Counted from the first letter of the stretch, positions 8,510 through 17,984 are shown. The stretch is DNA of 64,000 nucleotides from Pseudomonas sp. DTU12.3 (GCF_004124275.1 NZ_CP027218.1:4609001-4673000); one strand, 5' to 3'. The notes: generated by a model not told the origin, from the letters alone. Numbers and translations are program-made.

Positions 8510-9550
8510 ATGAAAAAGCGTGTCGCACTGGTGCTGGGCTCCGGTGGCGCCCGGGGCTACGCCCATATCGGGGTCATTGAAGAGATTGAACGACGCGGTT
8601 ATGACATCGCCTGCATTGCCGGATGTTCGATGGGCGCGGTGGTCGGCGGGATCTATGCGGCTGGCAAGCTCGATGACTATCGCCGCTGGATCGAAAGCCT
8701 CGACTACCTCGATGTGTTGCGTCTGGTCGATGTCAGTTTTCGCCTCGGCGCGATTCGCGGCGAGAAGGTCTTCGGGCAGATTCGCAAGATCGTCGGCGAG
8801 ATCAATATCGAAGACCTGCGCATCCCCTACACCGCCGTCGCTGCCGACCTCACCAATCAACAGGAAATCTGGTTCCAGGAAGGTTGCCTGCATCAGGCGA
8901 TGCGCGCCTCGGCAGCGATTCCAAGCCTGTTCACACCGGTGATGCAAGGCAATCGCATGCTGGTCGATGGCGGCATTCTCAATCCGTTGCCGATCGTGCC
9001 GGTGGTCTCCAGTCACTGCGATCTGATCATTGCGGTCAATCTCAACTCGACCAACCAGCGCCATTACAAATTGCCGGTGATCGAACGTCCGCCGGCATTC
9101 CGTTCGCGCTTCGACAGCCTGATCAACTCGCTGGGTTCGAAGATGCCGTTCCGCCGCAAACAGGCCGAGCAGTTACTGAAACTGGAGCAGGAAGCCTTGC
9201 GTGCCGAGGCCGCTGAGATCAATCCGTGGCTCGAAGGTGCAGAGCCGGAGAACCAGCAACCGGCGGCAGCTCCGGAGCGTGAAGGCGCGCCGAAATCCGC
9301 GACCGGTTCGTTCATCATCGATAACGTCGGGCCGGCGTCGCTGCTGGACTTGATCAACCAGAGTTTCGAGGTGATGCAGACCTCGCTGGCGCAGTACAAG
9401 ATTGCCGGTTATCCACCGGACATCCTGATCAACGTGCCGAAGCGGGTTTGCCGGTTTTTCGAGTTTTACAAGGCGCCGGAGTTGATCGCGCTGGGCCGCG
9501 AGATTGCGCGCGATACGCTGGATCGGTATGAGAGTGAGCAGCAGCAATAA
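8510..9550 (+). CDS. Patatin-like phospholipase (RssA-like)
   Basis: A 346-residue patatin-fold acyl hydrolase. The oxyanion loop GSGGARGYAHIGV, the nucleophile elbow GCSMG (Ser near residue 45) and the catalytic Asp in DGGILNPLP are all intact, so the protein should be an active lipid acyl hydrolase. The patatin core spans about residues 5-200. The C-terminal 130 residues include a Lys/Arg- and Glu-rich linker and a helical tail, as in the RssA/YchK branch. No signal peptide is seen, so it is probably cytoplasmic. Start at 8510 follows GGAGGAAG. The gene is monocistronic, followed by a single REP unit. Confidence 0.88.
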   Translation: MKKRVALVLGSGGARGYAHIGVIEEIERRGYDIACIAGCSMGAVVGGIYAAGKLDDYRRWIESLDYLDVLRLVDVSFRLGAIRGEKVFGQIRKIVGEINIEDLRIPYTAVAADLTNQQEIWFQEGCLHQAMRASAAIPSLFTPVMQGNRMLVDGGILNPLPIVPVVSSHCDLIIAVNLNSTNQRHYKLPVIERPPAFRSRFDSLINSLGSKMPFRRKQAEQLLKLEQEALRAEAAEINPWLEGAEPENQQPAAAPEREGAPKSATGSFIIDNVGPASLLDLINQSFEVMQTSLAQYKIAGYPPDILINVPKRVCRFFEFYKAPELIALGREIARDTLDRYESEQQQ

Positions 9551-9552
9551 GA

Positions 9553-9587
9553 TCAAAAGATCGCAGCCTTCGGCAGCTCCTACATTG
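9553..9587 (+). repeat. Single REP unit, family A
   Basis: One unpaired copy of the AAAAGATCGCAGCCTTCGGC...CTCCTAC unit between the patatin stop and the kdpE stop. Confidence 0.8.
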
Positions 9588-10278
9588 GAGAAGATTCCAA
9601 CAACCGATAACCAACACCTGCCTCGGTCACGATAAACCGTGGCCGGGTCGGATCGTCCGCCAGTTTCTGGCGTAAATGCCCCACCACAATCCGCAGATAA
9701 TGACTGTCCTCGGTGTGGGTCGGCCCCCAGATATCCTTGAGCAGTTGCTGCTGGGTGATCACTCGCCCCGGATGCCGCGCCAGTTGCGCCAGCACCGCAT
9801 ATTCCTTGCGGGTCAGCGCTACTTCGACGCCGTCGAGCAACACCCGCCGATACGCCAGATCAACCGTCAGCGGGCCGAAATTCAGTGCCGCTTGCTGCGC
9901 CTCTCCTGCTGGCGCCTGGCGCAACAATGCCCGCACCCGCGCCAGAAATTCCTGAATCCCGAACGGCTTGGTCACGTAGTCGTTGGCGCCGCCATCCAGT
10001 GCCTGGACTTTCTGCCCTTCGCTGGCACGCACCGACAGCACCAGCACTGGCGCCGTGGCCCATTCGCGAAACTCACGGAGCACTTGCTGGCCGTCCATGT
10101 CCGGCAGGCCGAGGTCGAGCACCAACAAGTCCGGTTTATTCAGCGCCGCTTGCGCGAGGCCTTCGGCACCGGTGCCGGCCTCAAGCACTTTGTAGCCTTG
10201 CGAAGCGAGGCTGATGCGCAGGAACTTGCGGATTTGCGGTTCGTCGTCGATGACCAAAATGGTCGCGGTCTGGCTCAT
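9580..10278 (-). CDS. kdpE: Two-component response regulator KdpE
   Basis: A 232-residue OmpR-family regulator that activates kdpFABC when K+ is limiting. The receiver domain (residues 5-118) has the acidic pocket IDDEP, the phospho-acceptor Asp in LVLDLGLPD, and Lys in YVTKPFG. The winged-helix DNA-binding domain (about 130-228) has the LTRKEYAVLAQLARHPG and HYLRIVVGHLRQKL motifs. Conserved KdpE features and its position 48 bases behind kdpD make the name secure. It overlaps the end of the single REP unit at its 3' end. Confidence 0.96.
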   Translation of the reverse strand: MSQTATILVIDDEPQIRKFLRISLASQGYKVLEAGTGAEGLAQAALNKPDLLVLDLGLPDMDGQQVLREFREWATAPVLVLSVRASEGQKVQALDGGANDYVTKPFGIQEFLARVRALLRQAPAGEAQQAALNFGPLTVDLAYRRVLLDGVEVALTRKEYAVLAQLARHPGRVITQQQLLKDIWGPTHTEDSHYLRIVVGHLRQKLADDPTRPRFIVTEAGVGYRLLESSPM

Positions 10279-10326
10279 GGATTCACATCAACAGAAAAGA
10301 TTGGCAAGAGAGTAGCGCAGGCGAAT

Positions 10327-12978
10327 TCAGGCTTCATCATCCATCCCCGGTTGCGCCTGCAAGGGCAAGTGCAAGGTGATGCAGGTGCCGCGCCCTTCGA
10401 TGCCATCGGCAACGCTGATCCGCCCACCGTGCGCGCCGACCATACCCTGACAGATCGCCAACCCGAGACCGGTGCCCTGGCCGCCGCGATCACCGCGTGC
10501 AGCGGTGTAGAACATGTCGAAAATCTTCGCCCGCTCGTCTTCGGGAATCCCCGGCCCTTCGTCGCTGACCGAGAAGAAAATCTCTTGGTCATCGGCGCCA
10601 GCGCGCAATTCCAGACGACCGTGAGGCGGCGAGAACCGTGCGGCGTTTTCCATGACATTGACCAGCGCCTGTTCTATCAGCGCGGCATGCACGAACAGCA
10701 GCGGCAACTCGGCCGGCACCTCGGTACTGACCTGCAACGGCGCGAGCACCGCGCGCAGGCGATTGAGCGAACTGCCGACAATGTCGGCGGGTGATACCCA
10801 GTCCCGCGCCAGTTTCAGAGCACCGTGGCCGAGACGAGTCATGTCGAGCAGATTCTGAATGTAGCGATCAAGACGTTCGGCTTCATCGCGGGTGCCTTCG
10901 AGCAGCTCGCGGCGATCCTCCAGCGGAATGGCTTCGCCAAGTGCGAGCAAGCTGTCGATGCTGCCGCGCATGGCCGTCAGTGGCGTGCGCAAATCATGCG
11001 ACACCGAGGCCAGCAAGGCGCTACGTAATTGTTCGGTTTCGCCATGCAGGCGTGCAGCCTCCAGATCATCCGCCAGTTGCGCACGGGCCAGCGCTTGCGC
11101 CAACGGTTGACTCAGCGCGGTGAGCAAACGCCGACGCTGACCGCTCAAGGTCTGGCCCTCTTTGGCGCAGACACCGAGCAATGCCAGCGGCCCGTCCTCA
11201 ACCGACAATGGCCACCACCACCAACGCCCGAGCGGCAGCGTGCCGGTGCCCATGCCCGCCGGTTGATCGTGTTGCCAGGCCCAGTCGGCGGCGGCGCGTT
11301 CGGACTCGGTAAATTGCAGCGGGCCACCGGTCTCGACTTTCCAGCCGTTCTGGCCATCGCGATTGAGCAGGCACAGTTGCAGATCGCTCCAGCCATTGAG
11401 GTGTTGCGCGGCGGCGCTAACCACAGCCTGACGGTCGGTGGCGGCCGTCAATTTGCGCGACAGGTCGAGCAACTCGGTGGTCTCTTCCTGAGTGTCGCGC
11501 AACGCCTGCAATTGTCGTCGCTGACGCGCCGCGAGATTGCCGGTGAGCGCCGCCATCAGCAGGAAAAACAGCAAGGTCAGCACGTCTTCTTCGCGCTGGA
11601 TGCTGAAGGAAAAATTCGGCGGAATGAACAGAAAATCGTAGGTCAGAAACGACAGCGCCGCACAGGCCAGCGCCGGGCCGAGGCTGCTGCGCACCGCGAC
11701 CAGCAACACCGCCGCGAGGAACACCAGCGAGATGTTCGGCAACGGCAGCACACTCGACACGGCCCACGCCAAGGCACTGGCCAGCACCGTCGCGACCAGC
11801 GCCAGGGCATAGTCAAACCACACCAGTGTCAGCGGGCTTCGCGGACGCGATTGCGGGTGTTGATGATCGTTGTCGAGGACGTTGATTTCCAGGCCATGGG
11901 CCTGACGCAAAAGGCGCGCAGCCAAGCCACCGCCAAACAGGCGACGGCGCAGACTCGGGCGGGACTGGCCGACCAGCACCAGGCTCGCACGACGCTCGGC
12001 GGCATGCTGGATCAGGGTTTTCGCCACTTCACCGGCGCGCAGTAATACCACTTCACCGCCGAGGCGTTCGGCCAACTGTTGCGCATTTTGCAGGCGTAAA
12101 CGCGATTGCTCGTCACGCACGCTGCCGTTGTCGACATGCACCAGACTCCACGGCAGATGCCGACGCTGCGCTACACGACTGGCATGCCGCACCAGACGTT
12201 CGGCCTGGGCATCGCCGTCGACGCCGACCAGCAGGCGCCCGCGCACTGCCGGCGCGGCCTGACCGAGCTGGCGATAACCTTGTGCAAGATCGTTATCGAC
12301 CTGCGCAGCGGCGGTTTGCATCGCCAGTTCGCGCAATGCCGTGAGGTTGGTCTGGGTGAAAAACGCATCGATGGCCGCCCGCGCCTGCTCCGGCACATAG
12401 ACCTTGCCCTCGCGCAGACGCTCGAGCAACTCGCGTGGCGGCAGGTCGATCAGCAACAGTTCATAGGCTTCTTGCAGGACCCAGTCCGGCAGGGTTTCGC
12501 GCACTTGTACGCCGGTAATGCCGCGCACCTGATCGTTGAGGCTTTCGAGGTGCTGGACGTTGACCGTGGTGAATACGTCGATGCCGGCGGCGAGCAATTC
12601 CTGAATATCTTGCCAGCGTTTCGTGTGACGACTGCCGGGGGCGTTGCTGTGCGCCAGTTCATCCACCAGCACCAGCTTCGGTCTGGCCGCGAGAATGCCG
12701 TCGAGGTCCATTTCTTCGAGCATCACCCCGCGGTATTCCGAACGCACCAGCGGTTGCTGCGGCAAGCCGCCAAGCAACGCTTCGGTTTCGGCGCGGCCAT
12801 GGGTTTCAACCACGCCGGCGATGACTTTGACGCCCTGACGCAGTTGCGTGTGGGCGGCCTGGAGCATCGCGTAAGTCTTGCCGACACCGGGGGCGGCGCC
12901 GAGGAATACTTTGAGCCGGCCACGGCCGTCGCGGGGCAGGTCTGCTAACAGCGCGTCGGCGCGGCCGGAGTCGCTCAT
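10327..12978 (-). CDS. kdpD: K+-sensing histidine kinase KdpD
   Basis: An 883-residue sensor kinase. Order of domains: the N-terminal KdpD domain with a Walker A (GAAPGVGKTYAML, residues about 25-37), a universal stress protein-like region (about 250-375) with the GQSRPSLRRRLFGG motif, four closely spaced transmembrane helices (about 400-500), a GAF-like region, then HisKA with the phospho-His in SHDLRTPLTAM (about 660) and an HATPase with GTGLGLAICQG. All catalytic elements are intact. Start at 12978 gives the expected short N-terminus. It is separated from kdpC by a REP pair, so kdpDE may be expressed at a lower level than kdpFABC. Confidence 0.96.
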   Translation of the reverse strand: MSDSGRADALLADLPRDGRGRLKVFLGAAPGVGKTYAMLQAAHTQLRQGVKVIAGVVETHGRAETEALLGGLPQQPLVRSEYRGVMLEEMDLDGILAARPKLVLVDELAHSNAPGSRHTKRWQDIQELLAAGIDVFTTVNVQHLESLNDQVRGITGVQVRETLPDWVLQEAYELLLIDLPPRELLERLREGKVYVPEQARAAIDAFFTQTNLTALRELAMQTAAAQVDNDLAQGYRQLGQAAPAVRGRLLVGVDGDAQAERLVRHASRVAQRRHLPWSLVHVDNGSVRDEQSRLRLQNAQQLAERLGGEVVLLRAGEVAKTLIQHAAERRASLVLVGQSRPSLRRRLFGGGLAARLLRQAHGLEINVLDNDHQHPQSRPRSPLTLVWFDYALALVATVLASALAWAVSSVLPLPNISLVFLAAVLLVAVRSSLGPALACAALSFLTYDFLFIPPNFSFSIQREEDVLTLLFFLLMAALTGNLAARQRRQLQALRDTQEETTELLDLSRKLTAATDRQAVVSAAAQHLNGWSDLQLCLLNRDGQNGWKVETGGPLQFTESERAAADWAWQHDQPAGMGTGTLPLGRWWWWPLSVEDGPLALLGVCAKEGQTLSGQRRRLLTALSQPLAQALARAQLADDLEAARLHGETEQLRSALLASVSHDLRTPLTAMRGSIDSLLALGEAIPLEDRRELLEGTRDEAERLDRYIQNLLDMTRLGHGALKLARDWVSPADIVGSSLNRLRAVLAPLQVSTEVPAELPLLFVHAALIEQALVNVMENAARFSPPHGRLELRAGADDQEIFFSVSDEGPGIPEDERAKIFDMFYTAARGDRGGQGTGLGLAICQGMVGAHGGRISVADGIEGRGTCITLHLPLQAQPGMDDEA

Positions 12979-13027
12979 GCTTGATGCTCTCTCTTCCTGA
13001 TGTTTATGCGGTGACTGTGATGGCCTC

Positions 13028-13092
13028 TTCGCGAGCAAGCCCGCTCCCACATTTGGAACGCGTACTCCTGTGGGAGCGGGCTTGCTCGCGAA
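13028..13092. repeat. Paired REP element, family B
   Basis: Inverted TTCGCGAGCAAGCCCGCTCC/GGAGCGGGCTTGCTCGCGAA arms lie between kdpC and kdpD, inside the kdp gene run. Confidence 0.88.
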
Positions 13093-13108
13093 TGGCCGCG
13101 CCGCCGAT

Positions 13109-13654
13109 TCAGAGTTTTTCCAGTGCCATGTTCAGCTCCAGCACATTGACCACCGGCGGCCCCACCAACGGCTGTTCGATGTGCGCATCGAGCAGTTGCT
13201 GCAAGGTCGCCACCGGCAGGTTTCGCGCCGTCGCGACTCGCGCCAGTTGATAGGCAATTGCCGCCGGTGGCAAGTGCGGATCGAGGCCGCTGCCGGAGGT
13301 GGTCAACAGTGCCAGTGGCACCGGGCCCTGGCCAGGCACCTGAAGCTTGTTGGCGTCATCGATCACTCGCGTGGCAAGGGCCGGATTACTCGGCGCCAGG
13401 TTACTTGCGCTACTGGAAACGGTGGCAAACGCACCGGCGGATGGACGCGGATGGAACCACGCATCGCCGACAAAATCCTGGGCGATCAGCGACGAGCCAC
13501 GGACCTTGCCGTCGGCGTCATGGACCAGACTGCCATTGGCCTGTGCGGGAAACGCGACTTGCGCAACACCGGTCACCACCAGGGGGTAGGCAACGCCAGT
13601 GATCAAGGTCATCAGCACCAGCAGGCTCAGGGCCGGACGTATCATTGTGGACAT
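13109..13654 (-). CDS. kdpC: K+-transporting ATPase subunit KdpC
   Basis: A 181-residue periplasm-facing subunit of the Kdp K+ pump, which holds KdpA and KdpB together and raises K+ affinity. It has a single N-terminal transmembrane helix (LLVLMTLITGVAYPLVVTG), then the conserved GSLIAQDF-type stretch (GSSLIAQDFVG), FHPRPSA, SNLAPSNPAL, and SGSGLDPHLPP. Start at 13654 follows GAGGATT, and length is normal. It is separated from kdpB by 227 bases that carry a further inverted repeat, unusual for a stoichiometric complex subunit. Confidence 0.95.
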   Translation of the reverse strand: MSTMIRPALSLLVLMTLITGVAYPLVVTGVAQVAFPAQANGSLVHDADGKVRGSSLIAQDFVGDAWFHPRPSAGAFATVSSSASNLAPSNPALATRVIDDANKLQVPGQGPVPLALLTTSGSGLDPHLPPAAIAYQLARVATARNLPVATLQQLLDAHIEQPLVGPPVVNVLELNMALEKL

Positions 13655-13708
13655 TTCATAATCCTCGAATTCGTTGGGCAAACTTTTGTGGGGTGTCAGG
13701 GGGATCGT

Positions 13709-13876
13709 TTCCCCCTCACCCCAGCCCTCTCCCACAAGGGGGCGAGGGGAAAGGGAGCCGATCTTTGTGCTTTTGGAGACCTGAGTTCGACTCGATAGCT
13801 CAGGTCGACGTACCTCTGATAAACCACTCGGTCAGTCCCCTCTCCCTCCGGGAGAGGGCTAGGGTGAGGGGCTCTT
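13709..13876. repeat. Inverted repeat pair, family C, inside the kdp operon
   Basis: A CCCCTCACCCCAGCCCTCTC block at the left and a matching GGAGAGGGCTAGGGTGAGGG block at the right enclose about 90 bases. Each arm also contains its own small palindrome. Both arms lie between kdpB and kdpC. Confidence 0.8.
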
Positions 13877-13881
13877 AAAAC

Positions 13882-15942
13882 TCAAACCAAATGCAAAGCC
13901 GTGAGCAACATGTCGATCGCCTTGATCCCCACGAACGGCACCAGAATCCCGCCCAGCCCATAGATCAGCAGATTGCGCCGCAGCAACGCCGCCGCACTCG
14001 CCGCCTGCACGCGCACACCGCGCAGCGCCAGCGGAATCAGCACGACGATGATCAAGGCGTTGAAGACGATCGCCGAGAGGATCGCGCTCTGCGGACTGCT
14101 CAGGTGCATGATGTTCAGCACGCCCAGTTGCGGATAGATCGAGGCGAACAGCGCCGGCAGGATCGCGAAGTATTTGGCGATGTCGTTGGCGATGGAAAAC
14201 GTCGTCAGCGCGCCACGCGTCACCAGCAATTCCTTGCCGATCTGCACCACGTCCAGCAGCTTGGTCGGATCGCTGTCGAGGTCGACCATGTTCGCCGCTT
14301 CGCGTGCGGCCTGGGTGCCGTCGTTCATCGCCATACCGACGTCAGCCTGGGCCAGCGCCGGAGCATCGTTGGCGCCGTCGCCGCACATTGCAACCAGACG
14401 ACCGTCGTTCTGCTCGTGGCGAATGCGTGCGAGTTTTTTCTCCGGCGTGGCTTCGGCGAGCACATCGTCAACCCCCGCTTCGGCAGCAATCGCCGCAGCG
14501 GTCAGCGGGTTGTCGCCGGTGACCATTACCGTGCGAATCCCCAGTTTGCGCAGCTCGGCAAAGCGCTCACGAATACCTGGCTTGACCACGTCCTTGAGGT
14601 GAATCGCGCCGAGCAATTTACCGTCCGCGCAAACCAGCAACGGGGTGCCGCCGCTCTGCGCGATCTTGTCGATTTCCCGCGCCAGCGCCGGGGCCAGATC
14701 AGCACGTTTCTGACCAAGGAAGGCCAGCAGCGAATCCACCGCACCTTTGCGATAAACCCGGCCCTGATAGTCGACGCCGGACAGGCGGGTTTCAGCGCTG
14801 AACGGCACGGCGGTGAGGGTTTCCAGCGCCGGTTCCGCTTGCGGATGCAGACCGCGCAGGTACTCGACGATGGACTTGCCTTCAGCGGTGTCGTCGGCCA
14901 GCGAAGCAAACAGTGCACCCTCGGCCAAATCGCGACCACTCACACCGGGCGCGGCATACACGGCGCTGCAACGACGGTTACCGAAGGTGATGGTGCCAGT
15001 CTTGTCGAGCAGCAGCACATGCACATCGCCCGCCGCTTCTACGGCGCGACCGGATTTGGCGATCACGTTGAGGCGTACCAGACGGTCCATGCCGGCAATG
15101 CCGATGGCCGACAGCAGACCGCCGATGGTGGTCGGAATCAGCGTGACCAGCAGCGCCACCAGAAACACCAGCGGCAGGCTGCCGTTGGCGAAATGGGCGA
15201 ACGGTTGCAGGGTCACCACCACCAGCAAGAAGATCAACGTCAGGCCGATCAGCAGAATGTCCAGCGCGACTTCGTTCGGGGTCTTCTGGCGTTTCGCGCC
15301 TTCGACCAGCGCGATCATGCGGTCGAGAGTCGACTCACCGGGATTGACGGTGATTTTCACCAGCAACCAGTCGGACACCAGTCGCGTGTTGCCGGTGACC
15401 GCCGAACGGTCGCCGCCGGACTCGCGAATCACTGGCGCAGATTCACCGGTAATCGCCGCTTCGTTGACTGCGGCGATACCTTCGATGACTTCGCCGTCAC
15501 CGGGGATCATCTCCCCCGCTTCGACACGCACCACATCACCTTTGCGCAGACTCGCGGCAGGCACCACTTGAAAGCTGCCATTGGCCAGTTTGCGCCGCGC
15601 ACTGAGACCTTCGCTGCCCGCCTTGAGGCTGTCGGCGCGAGCCTTGCCGCGACCTTCAGCCAAGGCTTCGGCGAAGTTGGCGAACAGCACGGTGAACCAC
15701 AGCCACAGCGCGATTTGTGCAGCAACAAAGGTCGGCACATCGGCGTCGGGAATGAAGCACAGCACGGTGGTGAAAATCGCCGTCAGTTCGACCACCAGCA
15801 TCACCGGCGAACGCTTCAACTGCCGAGGGTCGAGCTTGACGAAAGCTTGCACCAGCGCCGGACGCCAGAGGGCCGAAATCGCGGTTTTCGCTTGTTCCGG
15901 CGCTTTGACGGCGGCCGGTTTGATTGCGGGCATATTCATCAT
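13882..15942 (-). CDS. kdpB: K+-transporting P-type ATPase subunit KdpB
   Basis: The 686-residue catalytic subunit of the KdpFABC pump, a P1-type ATPase in the inner membrane. The phosphorylation motif DKTGTIT is near residue 310 and the TGES actuator motif is ITGESAPV. The nucleotide-binding and hinge elements are MVTGDNPLTA and MCGDGANDAPALAQADVG. Membrane helices sit at about 50-90, 225-285 and 590-680. The GGAG ribosome site allows either of two adjacent ATGs. It lies 21 bases downstream of kdpA in the operon. Confidence 0.97.
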   Translation of the reverse strand: MMNMPAIKPAAVKAPEQAKTAISALWRPALVQAFVKLDPRQLKRSPVMLVVELTAIFTTVLCFIPDADVPTFVAAQIALWLWFTVLFANFAEALAEGRGKARADSLKAGSEGLSARRKLANGSFQVVPAASLRKGDVVRVEAGEMIPGDGEVIEGIAAVNEAAITGESAPVIRESGGDRSAVTGNTRLVSDWLLVKITVNPGESTLDRMIALVEGAKRQKTPNEVALDILLIGLTLIFLLVVVTLQPFAHFANGSLPLVFLVALLVTLIPTTIGGLLSAIGIAGMDRLVRLNVIAKSGRAVEAAGDVHVLLLDKTGTITFGNRRCSAVYAAPGVSGRDLAEGALFASLADDTAEGKSIVEYLRGLHPQAEPALETLTAVPFSAETRLSGVDYQGRVYRKGAVDSLLAFLGQKRADLAPALAREIDKIAQSGGTPLLVCADGKLLGAIHLKDVVKPGIRERFAELRKLGIRTVMVTGDNPLTAAAIAAEAGVDDVLAEATPEKKLARIRHEQNDGRLVAMCGDGANDAPALAQADVGMAMNDGTQAAREAANMVDLDSDPTKLLDVVQIGKELLVTRGALTTFSIANDIAKYFAILPALFASIYPQLGVLNIMHLSSPQSAILSAIVFNALIIVVLIPLALRGVRVQAASAAALLRRNLLIYGLGGILVPFVGIKAIDMLLTALHLV

Positions 15943-15963
15943 CCAGCTCCTAAAATGAAAGGC

Positions 15964-17658
15964 TTAGAAGCCCATACTCAGATGTTCTGCGATTGGCCCC
16001 AATGCGAGGGTCGGCAGAAAGGTCAGGCCGCCGACCAGCAAAATGGTCACGGTCAACAGGGTCACGAACAGCGGGCCATGAGTCGGGAAGCTGTTTTGGC
16101 CGATCGGTGCGGTTTTTTTCATTGCCAAGCTGCCGGCCAGGGCCAGCACCGGCAGGATGTAGCCGAAGCGACCGATCAACATGCCCAGCCCGAGCATCAG
16201 GTTGTGGAACGGCGTATTCGCGCTCAGGCCACCGAACGCCGAACCGTTGTTGGCACTCGCCGAGGTATAGGCGTAAAGCAACTGGCTGAAACCGTGCGGG
16301 CCGGGGTTGCTGATAGTGGCTGCCGCACTGGGAACCGTGGCAGCAATTGCACCGAGCACCAGCACGCCGACCGGCATCACCAGCAAGGTCACCACCAACA
16401 ATTGCACTTCGCGCGCCTGGAGTTTCTTGCCGAGGTATTCCGGGGTACGGCCGATCATCAAGCCGGCGAGGAACACCGCGATCAGCACGTTGAGCAACAT
16501 GCCGTAGAGGCCGGCACCGACGCCGCCGAAGATCACTTCGCCGACCATCATGTTGACCAGCGCGACCATGCCACTGAGCGGGTTGAGGCTGTCATGCATG
16601 CCGTTGACCGAACCGTTCGATGCCGCCGTCGTCGTCACCGACCAGAGCACCGTGGCGGTGGTGCCGAAGCGTGCTTCTTTACCTTCCAGCGGCGCGGTCT
16701 GTTCGACGGCGGCGTTGTTCAGGGTCGGGTTCGGTTGGTACTCGGCCCACAGCGACGTCGCGCCACCGATCAGGAACAGCGCCAGCATGCAGGCGATGAT
16801 CGCGCGGCTCTGACGCAGGTCTTTGACGTAATGGCCGAAGGTGAACACCAGCGCCACCGGGATCAGGATGATCGAAGCGACTTCGAACAGGTTGCTCCAC
16901 GCGCTCGGGTTCTCGAACGGGTGCGCCGAGTTGACGCCGAAGAATCCGCCACCGTTGGTGCCCAGTTGCTTGATCGCAATCTGGCTGGCCGCAGGACCCA
17001 GCGGAATCACTTGATCAACACCTTGCATCGTCACTGCGTTGACATACTGCGCGAAGGTTTGCGGCACGCCCTGCCAGACCAGATACAGCGCCAGCAGCAG
17101 GCACAGCGGAAGCAAGCCGTAAAGGGTGGCGCGGGTCATGTCGACCCAGAAGTTGCCCAGCGTCTTGGTCGATTTGCGACCGATACCACGGCACAACGCA
17201 ACCAGCACGGCGAGGCCGGTGGCGGCGCTGACGAAGTTCTGCACGGTGAGGCCGACCATCTGGCTCAGATAGCTGAGGGTCGCTTCGCCACTGTAGGACT
17301 GCCAGTTGGTATTGGTCATGAAACTGACCGCGGTATTGAACGCCTGGGTCCATTCCTGGCCCGGCAAGTTCTGCGGGTTCAGTGGCAAGTGATCCTGGAA
17401 CAGCAGGATCGCGAACAGCAGCAGGAACCCGGCGAGATTGAACGCCAGCAGTGCCAGCGTGTATTTCTGCCAGCTCTGTTCAGCCTGCGGATCGACCCCG
17501 GCAACGCGGTAACAACCGCGCTCGACCGGGCCGAGAATCGGTGTCAGCCAGGTGCGCTGACCTTCCATCACTTTGTAGTAGAAGCGCCCGAGCAGCGGCG
17601 CCGGCAGCAGGACCAACGCGAAAAACGCGAGGATCAGCCAATAGTCATAACTGTGCAT
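15964..17658 (-). CDS. kdpA: K+-transporting ATPase subunit KdpA
   Basis: The 564-residue K+-binding and translocating subunit, structurally like four fused KtrB/MPM channel repeats. The start at 17658 follows TAGGAGCGGCT and begins MHSYDYWLILAFF. Selectivity-filter-like segments are visible (TNTNWQSYSGE, TNGGGFFGVNSAHPFENP, and SANNGSAFGGL near the C-terminal repeat). Ten or more hydrophobic helices are present. It is followed 8 bases upstream by kdpF, as in other proteobacteria. Confidence 0.96.
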   Translation of the reverse strand: MHSYDYWLILAFFALVLLPAPLLGRFYYKVMEGQRTWLTPILGPVERGCYRVAGVDPQAEQSWQKYTLALLAFNLAGFLLLFAILLFQDHLPLNPQNLPGQEWTQAFNTAVSFMTNTNWQSYSGEATLSYLSQMVGLTVQNFVSAATGLAVLVALCRGIGRKSTKTLGNFWVDMTRATLYGLLPLCLLLALYLVWQGVPQTFAQYVNAVTMQGVDQVIPLGPAASQIAIKQLGTNGGGFFGVNSAHPFENPSAWSNLFEVASIILIPVALVFTFGHYVKDLRQSRAIIACMLALFLIGGATSLWAEYQPNPTLNNAAVEQTAPLEGKEARFGTTATVLWSVTTTAASNGSVNGMHDSLNPLSGMVALVNMMVGEVIFGGVGAGLYGMLLNVLIAVFLAGLMIGRTPEYLGKKLQAREVQLLVVTLLVMPVGVLVLGAIAATVPSAAATISNPGPHGFSQLLYAYTSASANNGSAFGGLSANTPFHNLMLGLGMLIGRFGYILPVLALAGSLAMKKTAPIGQNSFPTHGPLFVTLLTVTILLVGGLTFLPTLALGPIAEHLSMGF

Positions 17659-17666
17659 AGCCGCTC

Positions 17667-17756
17667 CTAGTTCCGATCCGCGCGCAACAGCGCAACCAAC
17701 AGATAAATGAACAGCCCCACTGCCAGCAGCAGGGACACCCCGTCCAGAACGCTCAT
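17667..17756 (-). CDS. kdpF: K+-transporting ATPase small subunit KdpF
   Basis: A 29-residue single-helix peptide (starts MSVLDGVSLLL, ends LLRADRN) that stabilises the KdpABC complex in the membrane. It is preceded by a GGAGATC ribosome site and sits 8 bases before kdpA. Its length, the hydrophobic core and the charged end match KdpF in E. coli and Pseudomonas. It is the first gene of the kdp run and defines where the promoter should lie. Confidence 0.9.
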   Translation of the reverse strand: MSVLDGVSLLLAVGLFIYLLVALLRADRN

Positions 17757-17840
17757 GGAAGATCTCCGTGTTACGGCGTATTGCCGCGTGTGGGGTGATT
17801 GTCGGAAAAGAGGCTGTAAAGGAGCGAGGCCGAGGGGGTT

Positions 17841-17864
17841 GGCTGGGCATAAAGAAAGCGTAAA
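17841..17864 (-). promoter_or_regulatory. Candidate KdpE operator
   Basis: Read on the minus strand the site is TTTACGCTTTCTTTATGCCC followed by AGCC. The E. coli KdpE site as I recall it (TTTATACTTTTTTTACACC then CCGCC) has the same TTTA-N2-CTTT-N-TTTA-N2-CC spacing, and differences are mostly C/T or A/G changes. It ends 85 bases upstream of kdpF, a fitting distance for an activator. Confidence 0.6.
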
Positions 17865-17916
17865 GAGTGGGTTTATACGGGCGTTACAGGAGGTTTTGTG
17901 GCGTTTGGGCCGGCCT

Positions 17917-17984
17917 CTTCGCGAGCAGGCTCGCTCCCACATTTTCAAATGCATTCCCCTGTGGGAGCGAGCCTGCTCGCGAAG
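17917..17984. repeat. Paired REP element, family B
   Basis: Inverted CTTCGCGAGCAGGCTCGCTC and its complement lie between the divergent kdpF and ethanolamine permease genes. Confidence 0.88.

Noticed and set aside
13891..17670. 1259-codon open frame on the plus strand opposite kdpB and kdpA
   Set aside because: It is antisense to clearly recognised genes, has a low-complexity Gln/His/Arg-rich translation and no domain. Long antisense frames arise from GC-rich codon use.
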